DNA of 64,000 nt from Ancylomarina sp. 16SWW S1-10-2 (GTDB lineage: Bacteria; Bacteroidota; Bacteroidia; Bacteroidales; Marinifilaceae), in the NCBI RefSeq assembly GCF_009669305.1, contig NZ_SADB01000007.1:124001-188000 (forward strand), in the 5' to 3' direction. Positions 18,120 to 27,472 of the stretch are shown piece by piece. A model generated the notes under the pieces. The model searched no databases. It had not been told where the DNA came from and was given only the letters and a program-made list of their open reading frames with translations. Made by a program: the position numbers and the translations under genes. The stretch's first letter is position 1. The number at the start of each line of letters is the position of its first letter.

Positions 18120-21100
18120 TATAAGTTCTTGATATTTTTAGTTGACACCCTGTAAAACAGTGCATAAAGCACTGGTACAACTATTAATGTAATAACCGAA
18201 CCGATTAATAAACCAAACATGATAGCAACTGCCATTCCTCCAAATAACTCGTCTGAAATTAATGGAATCATTCCCAAAATAGTTGTAAATGAAGCCATAA
18301 TAACAGGACGCATTCTTGAAACTGCAGAGTCGATTATAGCATGTGCTATATCTTTACCTTCCCTTATTTCGATATTAATTTGATCCAAGAGGACAATTGC
18401 ATTCTTAATCATCATACCTATAAGCCCGAGTGTTCCAAGAATAGCCATAAAACCAAATGCTTTTCCTGTCAGCAGCAAACCATAACTTACACCAATAAAG
18501 GCTAAAGGAATAATAATCAAAATAATTATAGGCTGTCTAAAATTATTGAATAATAGCAGTATAATAAAAATCATGAAGAAGAAAGCTAGAGGTAAAAACT
18601 TACCCATATTTTCTTTCGCATCCGTACTATCTTTATGCTCTCCCAACCATTGAAAATCATAACCCTCTGGTAATACAATTGACTCAACCTTTTTTTGCAA
18701 TTTCACAAAAACATCGGGAGCATTATACCCCACTGCTGGATCACATTGTACTTTAATCGCTCTTCTACGATTATAACGTTTAATGCTAGGATTTTCAAAC
18801 TGAATATCGATATCTGAAACAACTTGCCTCAATGGAATACTATGCAAGTTATTCCCCCAAACAGGTGTATTCTCTAATGCTTCAACATACTTATCCTTAT
18901 CAACTTTGGTTTTTAGAATAATTGGTAACATATCATCATCCTGATAAAACAAACCAATAGGTAAACCTGTTGTTGCACAAGCTAGAGCATTCGAAACATC
19001 AGAACGGGTAATATTTACTTTTCTTGCCTTAGCCTGAGAAAATTCCGGATTCCAAACCTTCACTTTGTTGTTCCAATTATTCGTTACTTTCACCGCTGTT
19101 GGTTCAGCCTCCATAATCTTCTGAGCCTGATCAGCTAAATCTCTCAACACCTCGGGATCTGGACCAGAGAACTTAGCCTCAATCATATATTCCGTAAAAA
19201 TAGGCCCATAATATCTTACACGACATTTAGCCCAAGAATAGTTTTCATTTAGATACTCTTGTAACTTCTTACCGTAGCTTTTTGTTGTTTCGTAATCCTT
19301 AGTATCAACGATTAGTTCTCCATAATTCGAATGATTATTCGTAAATGGACGAACCAAAGTATATCTAGCAGGTGTTGAACCCAAACTAGTTGTTACATTT
19401 ACAACTTCTTTCTGTTTCAGCAAATAAGCTTCTATATCAGCCAGCTCTTTCTCGACACTAGTAATATCACTACCATCTGGCAAATAATATTCTACAACAA
19501 ACTGATTGTAGGCAAGGTTAGGCATAAAAAGCTGTTTCACATTCGAGAATGCAAAAATCGACGAAATAAAAAGTAAAATTGTAATTACAATGATCGCTAT
19601 TTTATGGTGTAGAGCATACTTTATAAATGAGCGAAATAATTGATAGAACTTACCTGCATAAGGATCTACATTTCCGTTCTCAGTTTTTTCATATTTTTTA
19701 CCTTTTAAGAATAAATCGCAAAAATATGGCGTCTGAGTTAATGCTAATAACCAACTAATAAACAGAGATATACCTATAACAAGGAATAAGCTAGAACAAA
19801 ATTCTCCTGTACTATCTGGAGATAAATAAATTGGTAAGAAAGCTAAAATTGCTACTAAAGTTGCTCCCAATAAAGGCATAGCCGTTTGCTTGGAAGTTCT
19901 CACTAAGGCTTCTGATCGTTTAACGCCTCTTTTAAGATCGATGAGAATACCATCGGCTATAACAATTGCATTGTCAACAAGCATCCCCATTGCAATAATA
20001 ATTGCACCTAGACTAACTCTTTGTAATGCAATATCAAAACTCAGCATAACAATAAATGTAGCCAAAATAGTAAAAATCAAACCACTACCAATCAATAAGC
20101 CTGTTCTAAAGCCCATTGCAAATAATAAAACAATGACAACAATAAGTACTGATTCAATTAAATTGATCATAAATACCTCAATCGCTGAACTTACTCGTTT
20201 GGGTTGATAAAACACCTTATTCAAATTGATACCAACGGGTAAATTTTCCTTAAGTTTATCCATCCTATTTTGGATACGCTCTCCGAGTTCAATCACGTTT
20301 CCTCCACTTTCCATTGCTACAGCCACACCAATTGCAGGTGTTTTATTGTATTTCAATTTATTGGTGTAAGGCTCCATAATTCCTTTTGTTATAGAAGCAA
20401 TATCTTTCAAATAAACAGAATTGGCCCCCATACCTGATACTAAAAGATTCTTCAAGTCATCTAACTGATGAAAACTACCATCAGAAGCGATACGAACTCT
20501 GTCTGAACCTACTTTTAAACTTCCTGGATTAATTACCTTATTCTGATTATTAAGTATCTCGACCACTTTATAAGGATGAACACCTAGATAAGCCATTTTC
20601 TCCTGCGATAATTCAATATTAACACAAGTTCTTTGTTCACCATACAAATTGATACGTTTTACCCCATCAACCAATAGAAGTTCTCTTTTTATATAACGTG
20701 CATAATCTTGTATTTCATCACTTGAAAAACCATCGCCACTCAATGCTAGAAAAATACCATATACATCTCCATAATCATCGAAAACCATAGATTTAGATGC
20801 ACCTTGTGGTAAATATACCTGAGAATCACCTACTTTTCTACGTAGCAAATCCCACACCTGTGGCAATTCAGAAGTAACTAATGATTTAGCTATATTTACT
20901 GTAATTTCGGAATAACCGGCCATAGAACGTGACTCTATAAAATCGATATTATCCATAGACTGAATAGCCGTTTCAAGTACGTCGGTAACTCTCAACTCCA
21001 CTTCGTGCTGAGAAGCACCTGGATATTGTGTTATAACCAAAGCTGACTTAACCGTAATTTCAGCATCCTCAAGCTTACTCATTTTAGTAAAAGAGAATAC

Positions 21101-21175
21101 CCCTCCTATCACAATAGCTACCAGTGCAACAAACAGTACCTTGTGCTGTTTTAAAATAGCCTCTGTAATATTCAT
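18119..21175 (-). CDS. RND efflux pump, AcrB/HAE-like
   Basis: This 1018-aa inner-membrane pump has two RND halves. TM4 carries AMGMLVDNAIVIADG, with the relay Asp, and the C-terminal half ends with the usual helix series (LGLIGMMIKNAIVLLDQ). It resembles the divergent branch of HAE-type pumps found with TetR regulators and short lipoprotein adaptors. Substrates are probably hydrophobic organic compounds, but the sequence does not say which. It overlaps the adaptor gene by 4 bp and TolC by 1 bp, so the three genes form one tight operon that encodes a complete tripartite pump. Confidence 0.93.
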   Translation of the reverse strand: MNITEAILKQHKVLFVALVAIVIGGVFSFTKMSKLEDAEITVKSALVITQYPGASQHEVELRVTDVLETAIQSMDNIDFIESRSMAGYSEITVNIAKSLVTSELPQVWDLLRRKVGDSQVYLPQGASKSMVFDDYGDVYGIFLALSGDGFSSDEIQDYARYIKRELLLVDGVKRINLYGEQRTCVNIELSQEKMAYLGVHPYKVVEILNNQNKVINPGSLKVGSDRVRIASDGSFHQLDDLKNLLVSGMGANSVYLKDIASITKGIMEPYTNKLKYNKTPAIGVAVAMESGGNVIELGERIQNRMDKLKENLPVGINLNKVFYQPKRVSSAIEVFMINLIESVLIVVIVLLFAMGFRTGLLIGSGLIFTILATFIVMLSFDIALQRVSLGAIIIAMGMLVDNAIVIADGILIDLKRGVKRSEALVRTSKQTAMPLLGATLVAILAFLPIYLSPDSTGEFCSSLFLVIGISLFISWLLALTQTPYFCDLFLKGKKYEKTENGNVDPYAGKFYQLFRSFIKYALHHKIAIIVITILLFISSIFAFSNVKQLFMPNLAYNQFVVEYYLPDGSDITSVEKELADIEAYLLKQKEVVNVTTSLGSTPARYTLVRPFTNNHSNYGELIVDTKDYETTKSYGKKLQEYLNENYSWAKCRVRYYGPIFTEYMIEAKFSGPDPEVLRDLADQAQKIMEAEPTAVKVTNNWNNKVKVWNPEFSQAKARKVNITRSDVSNALACATTGLPIGLFYQDDDMLPIILKTKVDKDKYVEALENTPVWGNNLHSIPLRQVVSDIDIQFENPSIKRYNRRRAIKVQCDPAVGYNAPDVFVKLQKKVESIVLPEGYDFQWLGEHKDSTDAKENMGKFLPLAFFFMIFIILLLFNNFRQPIIILIIIPLAFIGVSYGLLLTGKAFGFMAILGTLGLIGMMIKNAIVLLDQINIEIREGKDIAHAIIDSAVSRMRPVIMASFTTILGMIPLISDELFGGMAVAIMFGLLIGSVITLIVVPVLYALFYRVSTKNIKNL

Positions 21176-22254
21176 AGCTGACCTCCTACGTTGGAATTTG
21201 TTCTTTTAACTAACATTTTAACTTTCTGACCTTCTCTAAGGTTATGAATACCAGCTGAAACTATAAAGTCACCATCTGAAACACCATTTTCAATAGATAT
21301 CATGCCGTTTGAATCAAAACTTTTGAGTTTTACTTCCTTACGCTCAACACATTCCTTTTTTGGATTAAACTTCCAAACGTAAGATTTACCTTTATCACTA
21401 AAAACAGATTCTTCTGGTATTTTGTTCAAAGTATTACCTTCAGATTTTAGATAAGTACTAAGGCTAGCAACCATTCCAGGAACAATTTGCAGCTTTTTAG
21501 TATTAATATCTAATCTCATTTTATAGAAATTATCTCTATTAGGTTTTCTTTCAATATCAATCAGTTTTAAATCAAAATTTAAGTTTGGGAAATGCTCAAA
21601 CTGACATTGAAATTTTGTAAAAAGCTTACTTTGTAAATAATCATTTTCACTAAGAGCTACGACCAATTCCAAATGACTTAAATCAAGTAATGAGATAATG
21701 GGCTGACCAGCACCAATCTTCTCAAAATTCTCTACATATAATGATTGTACATAACCAGAAAAAGGAGCTCTTATCTTCGTGTCATTCAAAGCATTTTCTG
21801 CTGCATCTTTGTGAGCTTTAGCTAACTTATATGCTACTTGTATTTGGTCATAAACACTCTTAGAAGTACTTTTTTTCTCAAATAAAGCCGTATATCTTTC
21901 TGCCTGTAATTTTGCATTGTCATAGTTTGCATTAGCCGATGCTAATTGAACCTGATAATCACGCTCATCGAGCATAGCAACAACTTGTCCTTTTTTAACA
22001 AACTGACCTTCACTAACACTCAATTTTACCAATGGCCCAGGAATTTGAAAAGCTAATTTTACTTCTCTTGATTCTTTCACAAGACCAGTAAATACTTTTT
22101 TTGTTAGATTAGACGACTCTGCATCTACCTTAAACACCTTAACAGGTTGAACAAGCTCTTGCTTAGCGACATTCTTTCCATCTTTGCAAGCAAACATGCC
22201 CACAGAAAGAAATAATGCAAGCACCATCATTCTTGAAATTTTCATTTTTCTCAT
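21172..22254 (-). CDS. RND periplasmic adaptor (MFP) lipoprotein
   Basis: This 360-aa protein has a signal sequence with a lipobox-like SVGMFACKDG that would lipidate Cys23. Lipoyl halves are LSVSEGQFVKKGQVVAMLDERDY and TKIRAPFSGYVQSLYVE, with a helical hairpin between them and beta-barrel/membrane-proximal domains after. It is the first gene of the three-gene pump operon. The inverted repeat at 22355-22384, about 100 bp upstream, is the likely TetR-controlled operator. Its stop overlaps the pump start (ATGA). Confidence 0.92.
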   Translation of the reverse strand: MRKMKISRMMVLALFLSVGMFACKDGKNVAKQELVQPVKVFKVDAESSNLTKKVFTGLVKESREVKLAFQIPGPLVKLSVSEGQFVKKGQVVAMLDERDYQVQLASANANYDNAKLQAERYTALFEKKSTSKSVYDQIQVAYKLAKAHKDAAENALNDTKIRAPFSGYVQSLYVENFEKIGAGQPIISLLDLSHLELVVALSENDYLQSKLFTKFQCQFEHFPNLNFDLKLIDIERKPNRDNFYKMRLDINTKKLQIVPGMVASLSTYLKSEGNTLNKIPEESVFSDKGKSYVWKFNPKKECVERKEVKLKSFDSNGMISIENGVSDGDFIVSAGIHNLREGQKVKMLVKRTNSNVGGQL

Positions 22255-22354
22255 TCTAAAAACATTTTGAATTAACCTTTTATGATTAATTCATACCATA
22301 TGTATAAAATAATAGAGAACCCATTTCTCTATTCCAATAATTATCAAACTACAA

Positions 22355-22384
22355 AATGAACTATATATGTTCATATAGTTCATT
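22355..22384. promoter_or_regulatory. Perfect inverted repeat, likely TetR operator of the efflux operon
   Basis: AATGAACTATAT (22355-22366) and ATATAGTTCATT (22373-22384) are perfect 12-bp arms around a 6-bp spacer. A second GTTC within the spacer gives a shorter nested TGAAC/GTTCA dyad (22357-22373). The site lies between the tetR terminator and the adaptor start. A minus-strand TAGTTTG, close to the -7 consensus, is directly downstream at 22345-22351. A dimeric TetR bound here would block the promoter (inference). Confidence 0.7.
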
Positions 22385-22389
22385 CCTCT

Positions 22390-22420
22390 ATTAAAAAAAA
22401 AGCAAGCTAACTAGCTGCTA
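22390..22420 (-). terminator. Terminator after tetR
   Basis: On the minus strand AGCAGCTA and TAGCTTGCT pair with one bulge, followed by nine Ts. It lies about 20 nt beyond the tetR stop. Thus tetR and the pump genes are separate transcripts, although they run in the same direction. Confidence 0.7.
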
Positions 22421-22439
22421 TTTTTATATCTGCATGAAT

Positions 22440-23015
22440 TTATATTTTAATCCCCATTCCCCTAAACAAACACCTAAAAGAAGTTCTTAAACGATCAATT
22501 GTCTCTTCTTCGGAATATGGACCAGTAATATAAATTTCGTTTAAAGCCCGCAAAGCATCCATACAATACGCAACGTTTATATCTTTTCGAATTAAACCTT
22601 TCTCTTGCCATTCAAAATAACACTGGCTTACTATCTTCATCTGTTCTTCGTACTTCTCTTCTATGTTTTTCTCTATTAAAGGATATTCCTTATAGATCTG
22701 CTGTGTCAATATTTTCTGCGCTTTTATAGCATAGTTGAAATAATTATCCAAGAATACTTTTGTTGCCTCAATAGGCTCATCAAAAGTGTGATATGGTTCC
22801 AATACTTTGATAATATTCACATTAAGAATCTCAAGAGCAATTTCTTTTACAAGCTCTTCTTTTGTTCTAATAACCTTATAAAGAGTTGCTTTAGCCAAAC
22901 CACACTCACTTGCCAATTCAAGCATATTCAATCCACGAAGTCCATATTTCAACATCATATTCTGAGCAACCTTAATTACCATCTCATGAATTTCTGCCTT
23001 ATCTGATTTTGCCAT
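22440..23015 (-). CDS. TetR/AcrR-family transcriptional regulator
   Basis: This 191-aa protein has an N-terminal helix-turn-helix (LNMLELASECGLAKATLYKVIRTKEELV, about residues 34-61, in the expected TetR position) and an all-helical ligand-binding C-terminus. The family consists of dimeric repressors released by small ligands. It sits directly upstream of the adaptor-pump-TolC operon, with a perfect palindrome between them, so it is the probable repressor of that operon. Further palindromes upstream of its own start suggest autoregulation. Confidence 0.93.
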   Translation of the reverse strand: MAKSDKAEIHEMVIKVAQNMMLKYGLRGLNMLELASECGLAKATLYKVIRTKEELVKEIALEILNVNIIKVLEPYHTFDEPIEATKVFLDNYFNYAIKAQKILTQQIYKEYPLIEKNIEEKYEEQMKIVSQCYFEWQEKGLIRKDINVAYCMDALRALNEIYITGPYSEEETIDRLRTSFRCLFRGMGIKI

Positions 23016-23042
23016 AATTGAACTCTTTTAGTATTTCGAGTG

Positions 23043-23108
23043 CAAATATAATAAAATTGAATTCAAAAAATCATATTAACAATCTAAATTTTGAATTTTC
23101 AAATTCAA
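23043..23108 (-). promoter_or_regulatory. tetR promoter region with two palindromes
   Basis: A minus-strand TATATTTG (23043-23050) fits the TAnnTTTG -7 box, 28 bp upstream of the tetR start. Upstream are the palindrome TTGAATTCAA (23057-23066) and a longer one, TTGAATTT-TC-AAATTCAA (23091-23108). Both share the TTGAATT half-site and flank the expected -33 position. They differ from the TGAACTATAT dyad at the pump promoter, so a second regulator or relaxed recognition would be needed. Confidence 0.5.
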
Positions 23109-23134
23109 GCAGAGAAAGCTATTAATTTATGTAC

Positions 23135-23167
23135 AAAAAAAAATGCAACCCTAGAGGATTACACTTT
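23135..23167 (-). terminator. Terminator after the FIST/kinase/regulator operon
   Basis: On the minus strand an 11-bp stem (AAGTGTAATCC with GGGTTGCATTT, three G-U pairs) and a TCTA loop precede a run of nine Ts. It lies about 40 nt after the response-regulator stop. Confidence 0.75.
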
Positions 23168-23206
23168 AAAAGACAGATTATTTTTCATCATATTATAAAA
23201 TTGATT

Positions 23207-23575
23207 CTATATCTCATGAAAATATTTATGAATTAAATTCATTAATTTATCCCTAAATATTGGCTTGGTAATATAATCATTACAACCAGCTTCAAGAGAT
23301 TTATCTCTATCTCCTACTAAACTATAGGCTGTTTGAGCAATAATAATTACATCCTTATTCATTTTACGAATTTGACGAGTTGCCTCATAACCATCCATTT
23401 CAGGCATTTTAATATCCATTAATATCAAATTTATATCCTGATTATCAACATAAAGTTGAATAGCCTCTTTCCCATCTTTTGCAATGATAATCTTGCTACT
23501 CAAAGGTTTTATTAGTAACTCTAAAAAATTCTTTGAAATATTATCATCTTCAACAATTAGCACTTTTAAACTCAT
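23207..23575 (-). CDS. Single-domain response regulator (CheY-like receiver)
   Basis: This 122-aa protein is only a receiver domain. Acidic residues D10/D11, the phospho-acceptor D54 (LILMDIKMPEMDG), T/Q near AQTAY and the switch lysine in DYITKP are all present. There is no output domain, so it must act through protein contacts or phosphotransfer. It follows the histidine kinase gene by 11 bp and is the likely receiver of its phosphoryl group. Confidence 0.93.
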   Translation of the reverse strand: MSLKVLIVEDDNISKNFLELLIKPLSSKIIIAKDGKEAIQLYVDNQDINLILMDIKMPEMDGYEATRQIRKMNKDVIIIAQTAYSLVGDRDKSLEAGCNDYITKPIFRDKLMNLIHKYFHEI

Positions 23576-23586
23576 ACCAATTTTAT

Positions 23587-25203
23587 TTAATTAGTAATAC
23601 TATTTTTTAATAGATTTTTCTCTTTAAAATCTACATTACATGGAATGGTAAAATAAAATTTAGAACCAATTCCTTCTTTACTTTCGATCCATATTTCTCC
23701 CCCCAACATTTCAACAAATGCTTTAGAAATTGCCAAACCTAAGCCAGCACCTTGAAAAGCTCTTTTATCACCAATATCGGCTTGAATAAAACGATCGAAA
23801 ATTGCACTTTGCTTCTTTAAAGGTATACCAATACCTTCATCTTTCACAGAAAATTTAAAAAAACCTTCTTTTTTATCAACAATAATCTCAATAACCCCAT
23901 GTTTACTATACTTAATTGCATTTTCAGTTAAGTTTCTAAGGACTAAATATAATTTTTCTCTATCAGTTTTAACAAAACAATCATTATTAGATAAAGAACT
24001 CTTAATTTTCAATTCTAAATTTTTACTTTTAATTTTATCACTTAATAAATTACGAACATTTTGAATTTGAGTATTCACATTAGTTTCTGATATATACAGT
24101 TCCATTTGCCCCGATTCCAACTTAGAAATATTAACTAAATCGTCAATAATACTAAGCATTCTTGCACTACTTTTCTCAATTAGTTCAATAGAAAGCTCTC
24201 TATCCTCTTCATCGAAAGTAGACTGCTTTAAAAGTTCTGCAAAGCCAAGTATTCCATTCATTGGCGTACGAATTTCGTGACTCATATTAGATAAAAAAGC
24301 CGTTTTTAAACGATCACTTTCCTCTGCTTTTTCTTTAGCCTCACGAAGCTTTACTTCTGCTTCTTTACGGTGAGTTACATCGTCATGAGTCACAACAATA
24401 TGGGTAAGTTCATCATTTTGACTTATAAGAGGGTATATTCTAGTTGACATCCAACGCTCAACACCTTCATAAACATTTGATACATTATTTTCTGGACAAA
24501 ATTTATAATCCTCTATTGAAACAGCTTCACCTTCGTATGCTTTATTTACATATTTAAAAAGCTCCATTCCTTTTATTGCTTCGCACTTTAAGATATTAAA
24601 ATTCAACAAGGTTTTTGAAGATGGAATACCCCAGAATTCTTCATAGGCTTTATTAACGACCACTTGCAATCCTCTAGAATCATAAACTTCTATATCCGAA
24701 GGTGATTCTTGTAAAAACTTCATCAGTCTCTGTTCGCTTACAATAAGATTTTTTTCAGCTAGTTGTCTTTTTTCTATTTCATTTGATTGGATTAAAGCTT
24801 TACCCAAATGATGAACCACATTCTCAAGTTCTTTTAAAAATAAAAATGTAAATGGCTTTTTCCTTCCTAAAATAAGCAAGCCATAACCATTCAAGCACAA
24901 ACCATAATAGTACACACTATTATAGGTGAACTGAGTAGGTTTGCCTCCATCCTCCATTGAAACAGAGCTAAAGTAAGTTTTTACCTTATCCCAATCATTG
25001 GTTTTTCCTGCGGCAAAAGGCACAATCATTAATTCTTTTATACGACTTTCTTCTTCTATTTTTAAAACTCCAGCTATAAAGCAATTGAGTTTTCTTAAAT
25101 ATAAAGGCAAACTCTTATCTAGAATCAGGCGTTCACTCTTTTCATGACTGACACTAAAGACCAACTCTAACAAGATTTCAGTTTGAAAGCTTTTATCTAC
25201 CAT
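23587..25203 (-). CDS. Cytoplasmic PAS-domain sensor histidine kinase
   Basis: This 538-aa protein has no signal peptide or membrane helix. Residues 1-140 look like a divergent GAF-type sensor, and residues ~160-285 are a PAS domain ending in a VTHDDVTHRK PAC-like motif. A HisKA domain with SNMSHEIRTPMNG (His309) and a HATPase_c domain with N, G1 and G2 boxes (NAIKYSKHG; VKDEGIGIP; GAGLGLAIS) follow. It overlaps the end of the FIST gene by 7 bp and is 11 bp from the receiver gene, so the three form one operon. The ligand sensed is unknown; FIST partners often sense small molecules. Confidence 0.93.
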   Translation of the reverse strand: MVDKSFQTEILLELVFSVSHEKSERLILDKSLPLYLRKLNCFIAGVLKIEEESRIKELMIVPFAAGKTNDWDKVKTYFSSVSMEDGGKPTQFTYNSVYYYGLCLNGYGLLILGRKKPFTFLFLKELENVVHHLGKALIQSNEIEKRQLAEKNLIVSEQRLMKFLQESPSDIEVYDSRGLQVVVNKAYEEFWGIPSSKTLLNFNILKCEAIKGMELFKYVNKAYEGEAVSIEDYKFCPENNVSNVYEGVERWMSTRIYPLISQNDELTHIVVTHDDVTHRKEAEVKLREAKEKAEESDRLKTAFLSNMSHEIRTPMNGILGFAELLKQSTFDEEDRELSIELIEKSSARMLSIIDDLVNISKLESGQMELYISETNVNTQIQNVRNLLSDKIKSKNLELKIKSSLSNNDCFVKTDREKLYLVLRNLTENAIKYSKHGVIEIIVDKKEGFFKFSVKDEGIGIPLKKQSAIFDRFIQADIGDKRAFQGAGLGLAISKAFVEMLGGEIWIESKEGIGSKFYFTIPCNVDFKEKNLLKNSITN

Positions 25204-26306
25204 ACAGCTAAAACTATTGTTTTGTTATAAATTTCTAAAAATGAATCCCCCTCATTAGCTATTTCACCAATAGTTAGAACGCCAGATACTTTCTTATTTT
25301 TAGAAATAACTTCTAACTCTTTTGAATATAAATCTTTCATAAATATAACCCTTGATATACAATCAATACAAAAAATTGAATCTTGAGCCATTTCTTTATC
25401 TAATTGAGAAAGGGCCCGTTCTCGAGCTACTGAAGCACCTTCTATTAAAGACTCTAAATCACCATGAAGCACCTTAACATATTCTCCCTGTTGAATGGAA
25501 TCAATAAAATGAAGTTCATTATTACAACATTTAAAAGGATCTCGAACAATCATTTCTGCATCCAACTTTTCAATACCTAAAGGATAAGATTCTACTATTT
25601 CGGAAAAATTATCTGTGGTTAATTTCAACCCCGAATGAGAGTCAATAATTTCTTTATAAATTTGGAAAGCAGGTTTCCAATTTAATGTTTTAACTATATT
25701 TTTATCCGTTTCTGTTACCTTCAATATTTCTGAAAATGATTTCCACCCATGAGCAACACCTAAAGCCATTTTTTTATTTACCCAACCAATTACTGCTGCG
25801 TTTTTATGAATGCCTTTATTTGAGATAATGCACGCTAACTTTTCGAAAGATAAAGAACCTGCCGATCCTCCGATGTATGTTGTATTGACACCGAAAAAAT
25901 TAAACAAGCTTTCCATAAATTGACTTTTTCTACTAGCCAAACTATCTACAAATACAAATAATGAGCTTAACTGATTCATTGAATCTTTATGAATAGCTTC
26001 CATTTGCTTTAGACAAACATCACCATTTTGAGATAGATCAAAAACCTGAGTTTTTAACTCAAATAATAAAGGCAATAATAAAACACCTTTCTTCTTTCGT
26101 TTTCCTTCAAATATTAATTCCGGGAATAGACCTCCAAGAATGGGCGTAGAACAAGTATTAAGCAGTGGCATTAATTCATCATCGGAATAATGCTCTGCAT
26201 CTGCCATCAAAAACAAAATAGATTTTGTTTCTTTTTCTTTATCTAGTTGTTTAAGACATTCATTTAGTTTTGAAATATCCTTATCTGAAAAGTATAATGC
26301 TCTCAT
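25197..26306 (-). CDS. FIST-domain signalling protein
   Basis: From the ATG at 26306 the protein has 369 aa. A FIST_N-like region contains ILFLMADAEHYSDDELMPLL and THIS-type glycine turns (ILGGLFPE). A FIST_C-like region (ARERALSQLDKEM; IFCIDCISR) ends with GEIANEG and a hydrophobic terminal strand (NKTIVLAVW), as usual for the family. FIST proteins are predicted small-ligand sensors, possibly for amino acids. An in-frame TTG at 26375 would add 23 residues (392 aa), but ATG-Arg-Ala fits better. It is the first gene of the FIST-kinase-receiver operon and probably supplies the input signal. Confidence 0.85.
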   Translation of the reverse strand: MRALYFSDKDISKLNECLKQLDKEKETKSILFLMADAEHYSDDELMPLLNTCSTPILGGLFPELIFEGKRKKKGVLLLPLLFELKTQVFDLSQNGDVCLKQMEAIHKDSMNQLSSLFVFVDSLASRKSQFMESLFNFFGVNTTYIGGSAGSLSFEKLACIISNKGIHKNAAVIGWVNKKMALGVAHGWKSFSEILKVTETDKNIVKTLNWKPAFQIYKEIIDSHSGLKLTTDNFSEIVESYPLGIEKLDAEMIVRDPFKCCNNELHFIDSIQQGEYVKVLHGDLESLIEGASVARERALSQLDKEMAQDSIFCIDCISRVIFMKDLYSKELEVISKNKKVSGVLTIGEIANEGDSFLEIYNKTIVLAVW

Positions 26307-26587
26307 AACATTTAAGATGTTATTAAATTGCGCTTTATTATTATGACTATGAATTAACCATTTTAAAGCTAACAATTAATATTTACTATTGAAAATAATA
26401 AGGATCTGAAATTAACTTAATATACAAATTATTATATTGATATGTCAAGTTCTATACATCAATATAAAGCCTTACTACCCATTTTTTATTAAAATATATA
26501 ATTTTAATAAGTTGTTTGATTAAACCTTTATGCTTTCTAACTGTCTCAGTAGAGTACTACTAGTTATTAACAAAATATGATTTCGAT

Positions 26588-27424
26588 ATGAAAAAAACAC
26601 TTTTCTTGATTATTGGCCTACTTTTAAGCTTTACGTCACACCTTTGGGCACAAGAATTCCAAGGTAAAGCCTATTATCAAAGTAAAACAACCGTTAATAT
26701 TGATTTATCGGGACGTAACATTCCCGAAGATCGGAAGAAAATGATGATGGAACGGATGAAAAAAGCTAATGAAAAGACTTTTATTTTAAACTTTAACCAA
26801 ATAGAATCGATATATAAGGAAGATGTGAAACTTGAACAACCTGGTTCTAATCAAGGTCGAGGAATGGGTTTTGGAATGATGGGCAGTAATGGTGAAGATT
26901 ATTACAAAAATGTAAAAACAGGCACCTATGCTGTAAAGAACGATCTCTTCGGTAAAATTTTCCTTGTTCAAGATTCCCTTTTAAAGTTAGATTGGAAGAT
27001 GGGTGCTGAATCAAAAAAAATTGGAAAATATACAGCCTTTAAAGCAACAGCAACTAGAACAATTAAAAGGCCAAATATGGCGGCTCTATTCAATAGAAAT
27101 GCTGAAAGTAAAGGTGAAGAATATATCGAAAAAGAAATTCAAATTACGGCATGGTATTCTCCAGAAATCCCTATTAATCAAGGTCCTGCAAACTATTGGG
27201 GATTACCTGGTTTAATATTAGAATTAAGTGACGATATAACGTCTATTTTATGTTCTGAAATCAGCATGAACCCCAAAGAAAAAGTCGTTATAGAAGCACC
27301 ATCAAAAGGGAAAAAAGTTAACCAAGCAGAATACGACGAAATTTCTAAAGCTAAAATGCTAGAGATGCGTGAGAATTTCAAAAACAACCGTGGCCGTAGA
27401 GGTGGTCCTGGAGGAAGACGCTAA
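26588..27424 (+). CDS. GLPGLI-family exported protein
   Basis: This 278-aa protein has a clear Sec signal peptide (LIIGLLLSFTSHLWAQ, cleavage near residue 21). The family-defining WGLPGLILEL motif is at about residues 203-212. The middle is Met/Lys-rich and the tail is basic and Gly/Arg-rich (RGRRGGPGGRR). GLPGLI proteins occur almost only in Bacteroidota and are usually encoded next to a carboxypeptidase-regulatory-domain outer-membrane barrel, as here (48-bp gap). The pair's function is not established. It may be periplasmic or surface-exposed. Confidence 0.92.
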   Translation: MKKTLFLIIGLLLSFTSHLWAQEFQGKAYYQSKTTVNIDLSGRNIPEDRKKMMMERMKKANEKTFILNFNQIESIYKEDVKLEQPGSNQGRGMGFGMMGSNGEDYYKNVKTGTYAVKNDLFGKIFLVQDSLLKLDWKMGAESKKIGKYTAFKATATRTIKRPNMAALFNRNAESKGEEYIEKEIQITAWYSPEIPINQGPANYWGLPGLILELSDDITSILCSEISMNPKEKVVIEAPSKGKKVNQAEYDEISKAKMLEMRENFKNNRGRRGGPGGRR

Positions 27425-27472
27425 TTTCCACAATAAGTCCTTTATTAATCAATACACAAACGCACTCTAGAT

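Noticed and set aside
26307-26375. TTG start of the FIST gene
   Set aside because: It is in frame and cannot be excluded, but the ATG at 26306 gives a more family-like N-terminus.
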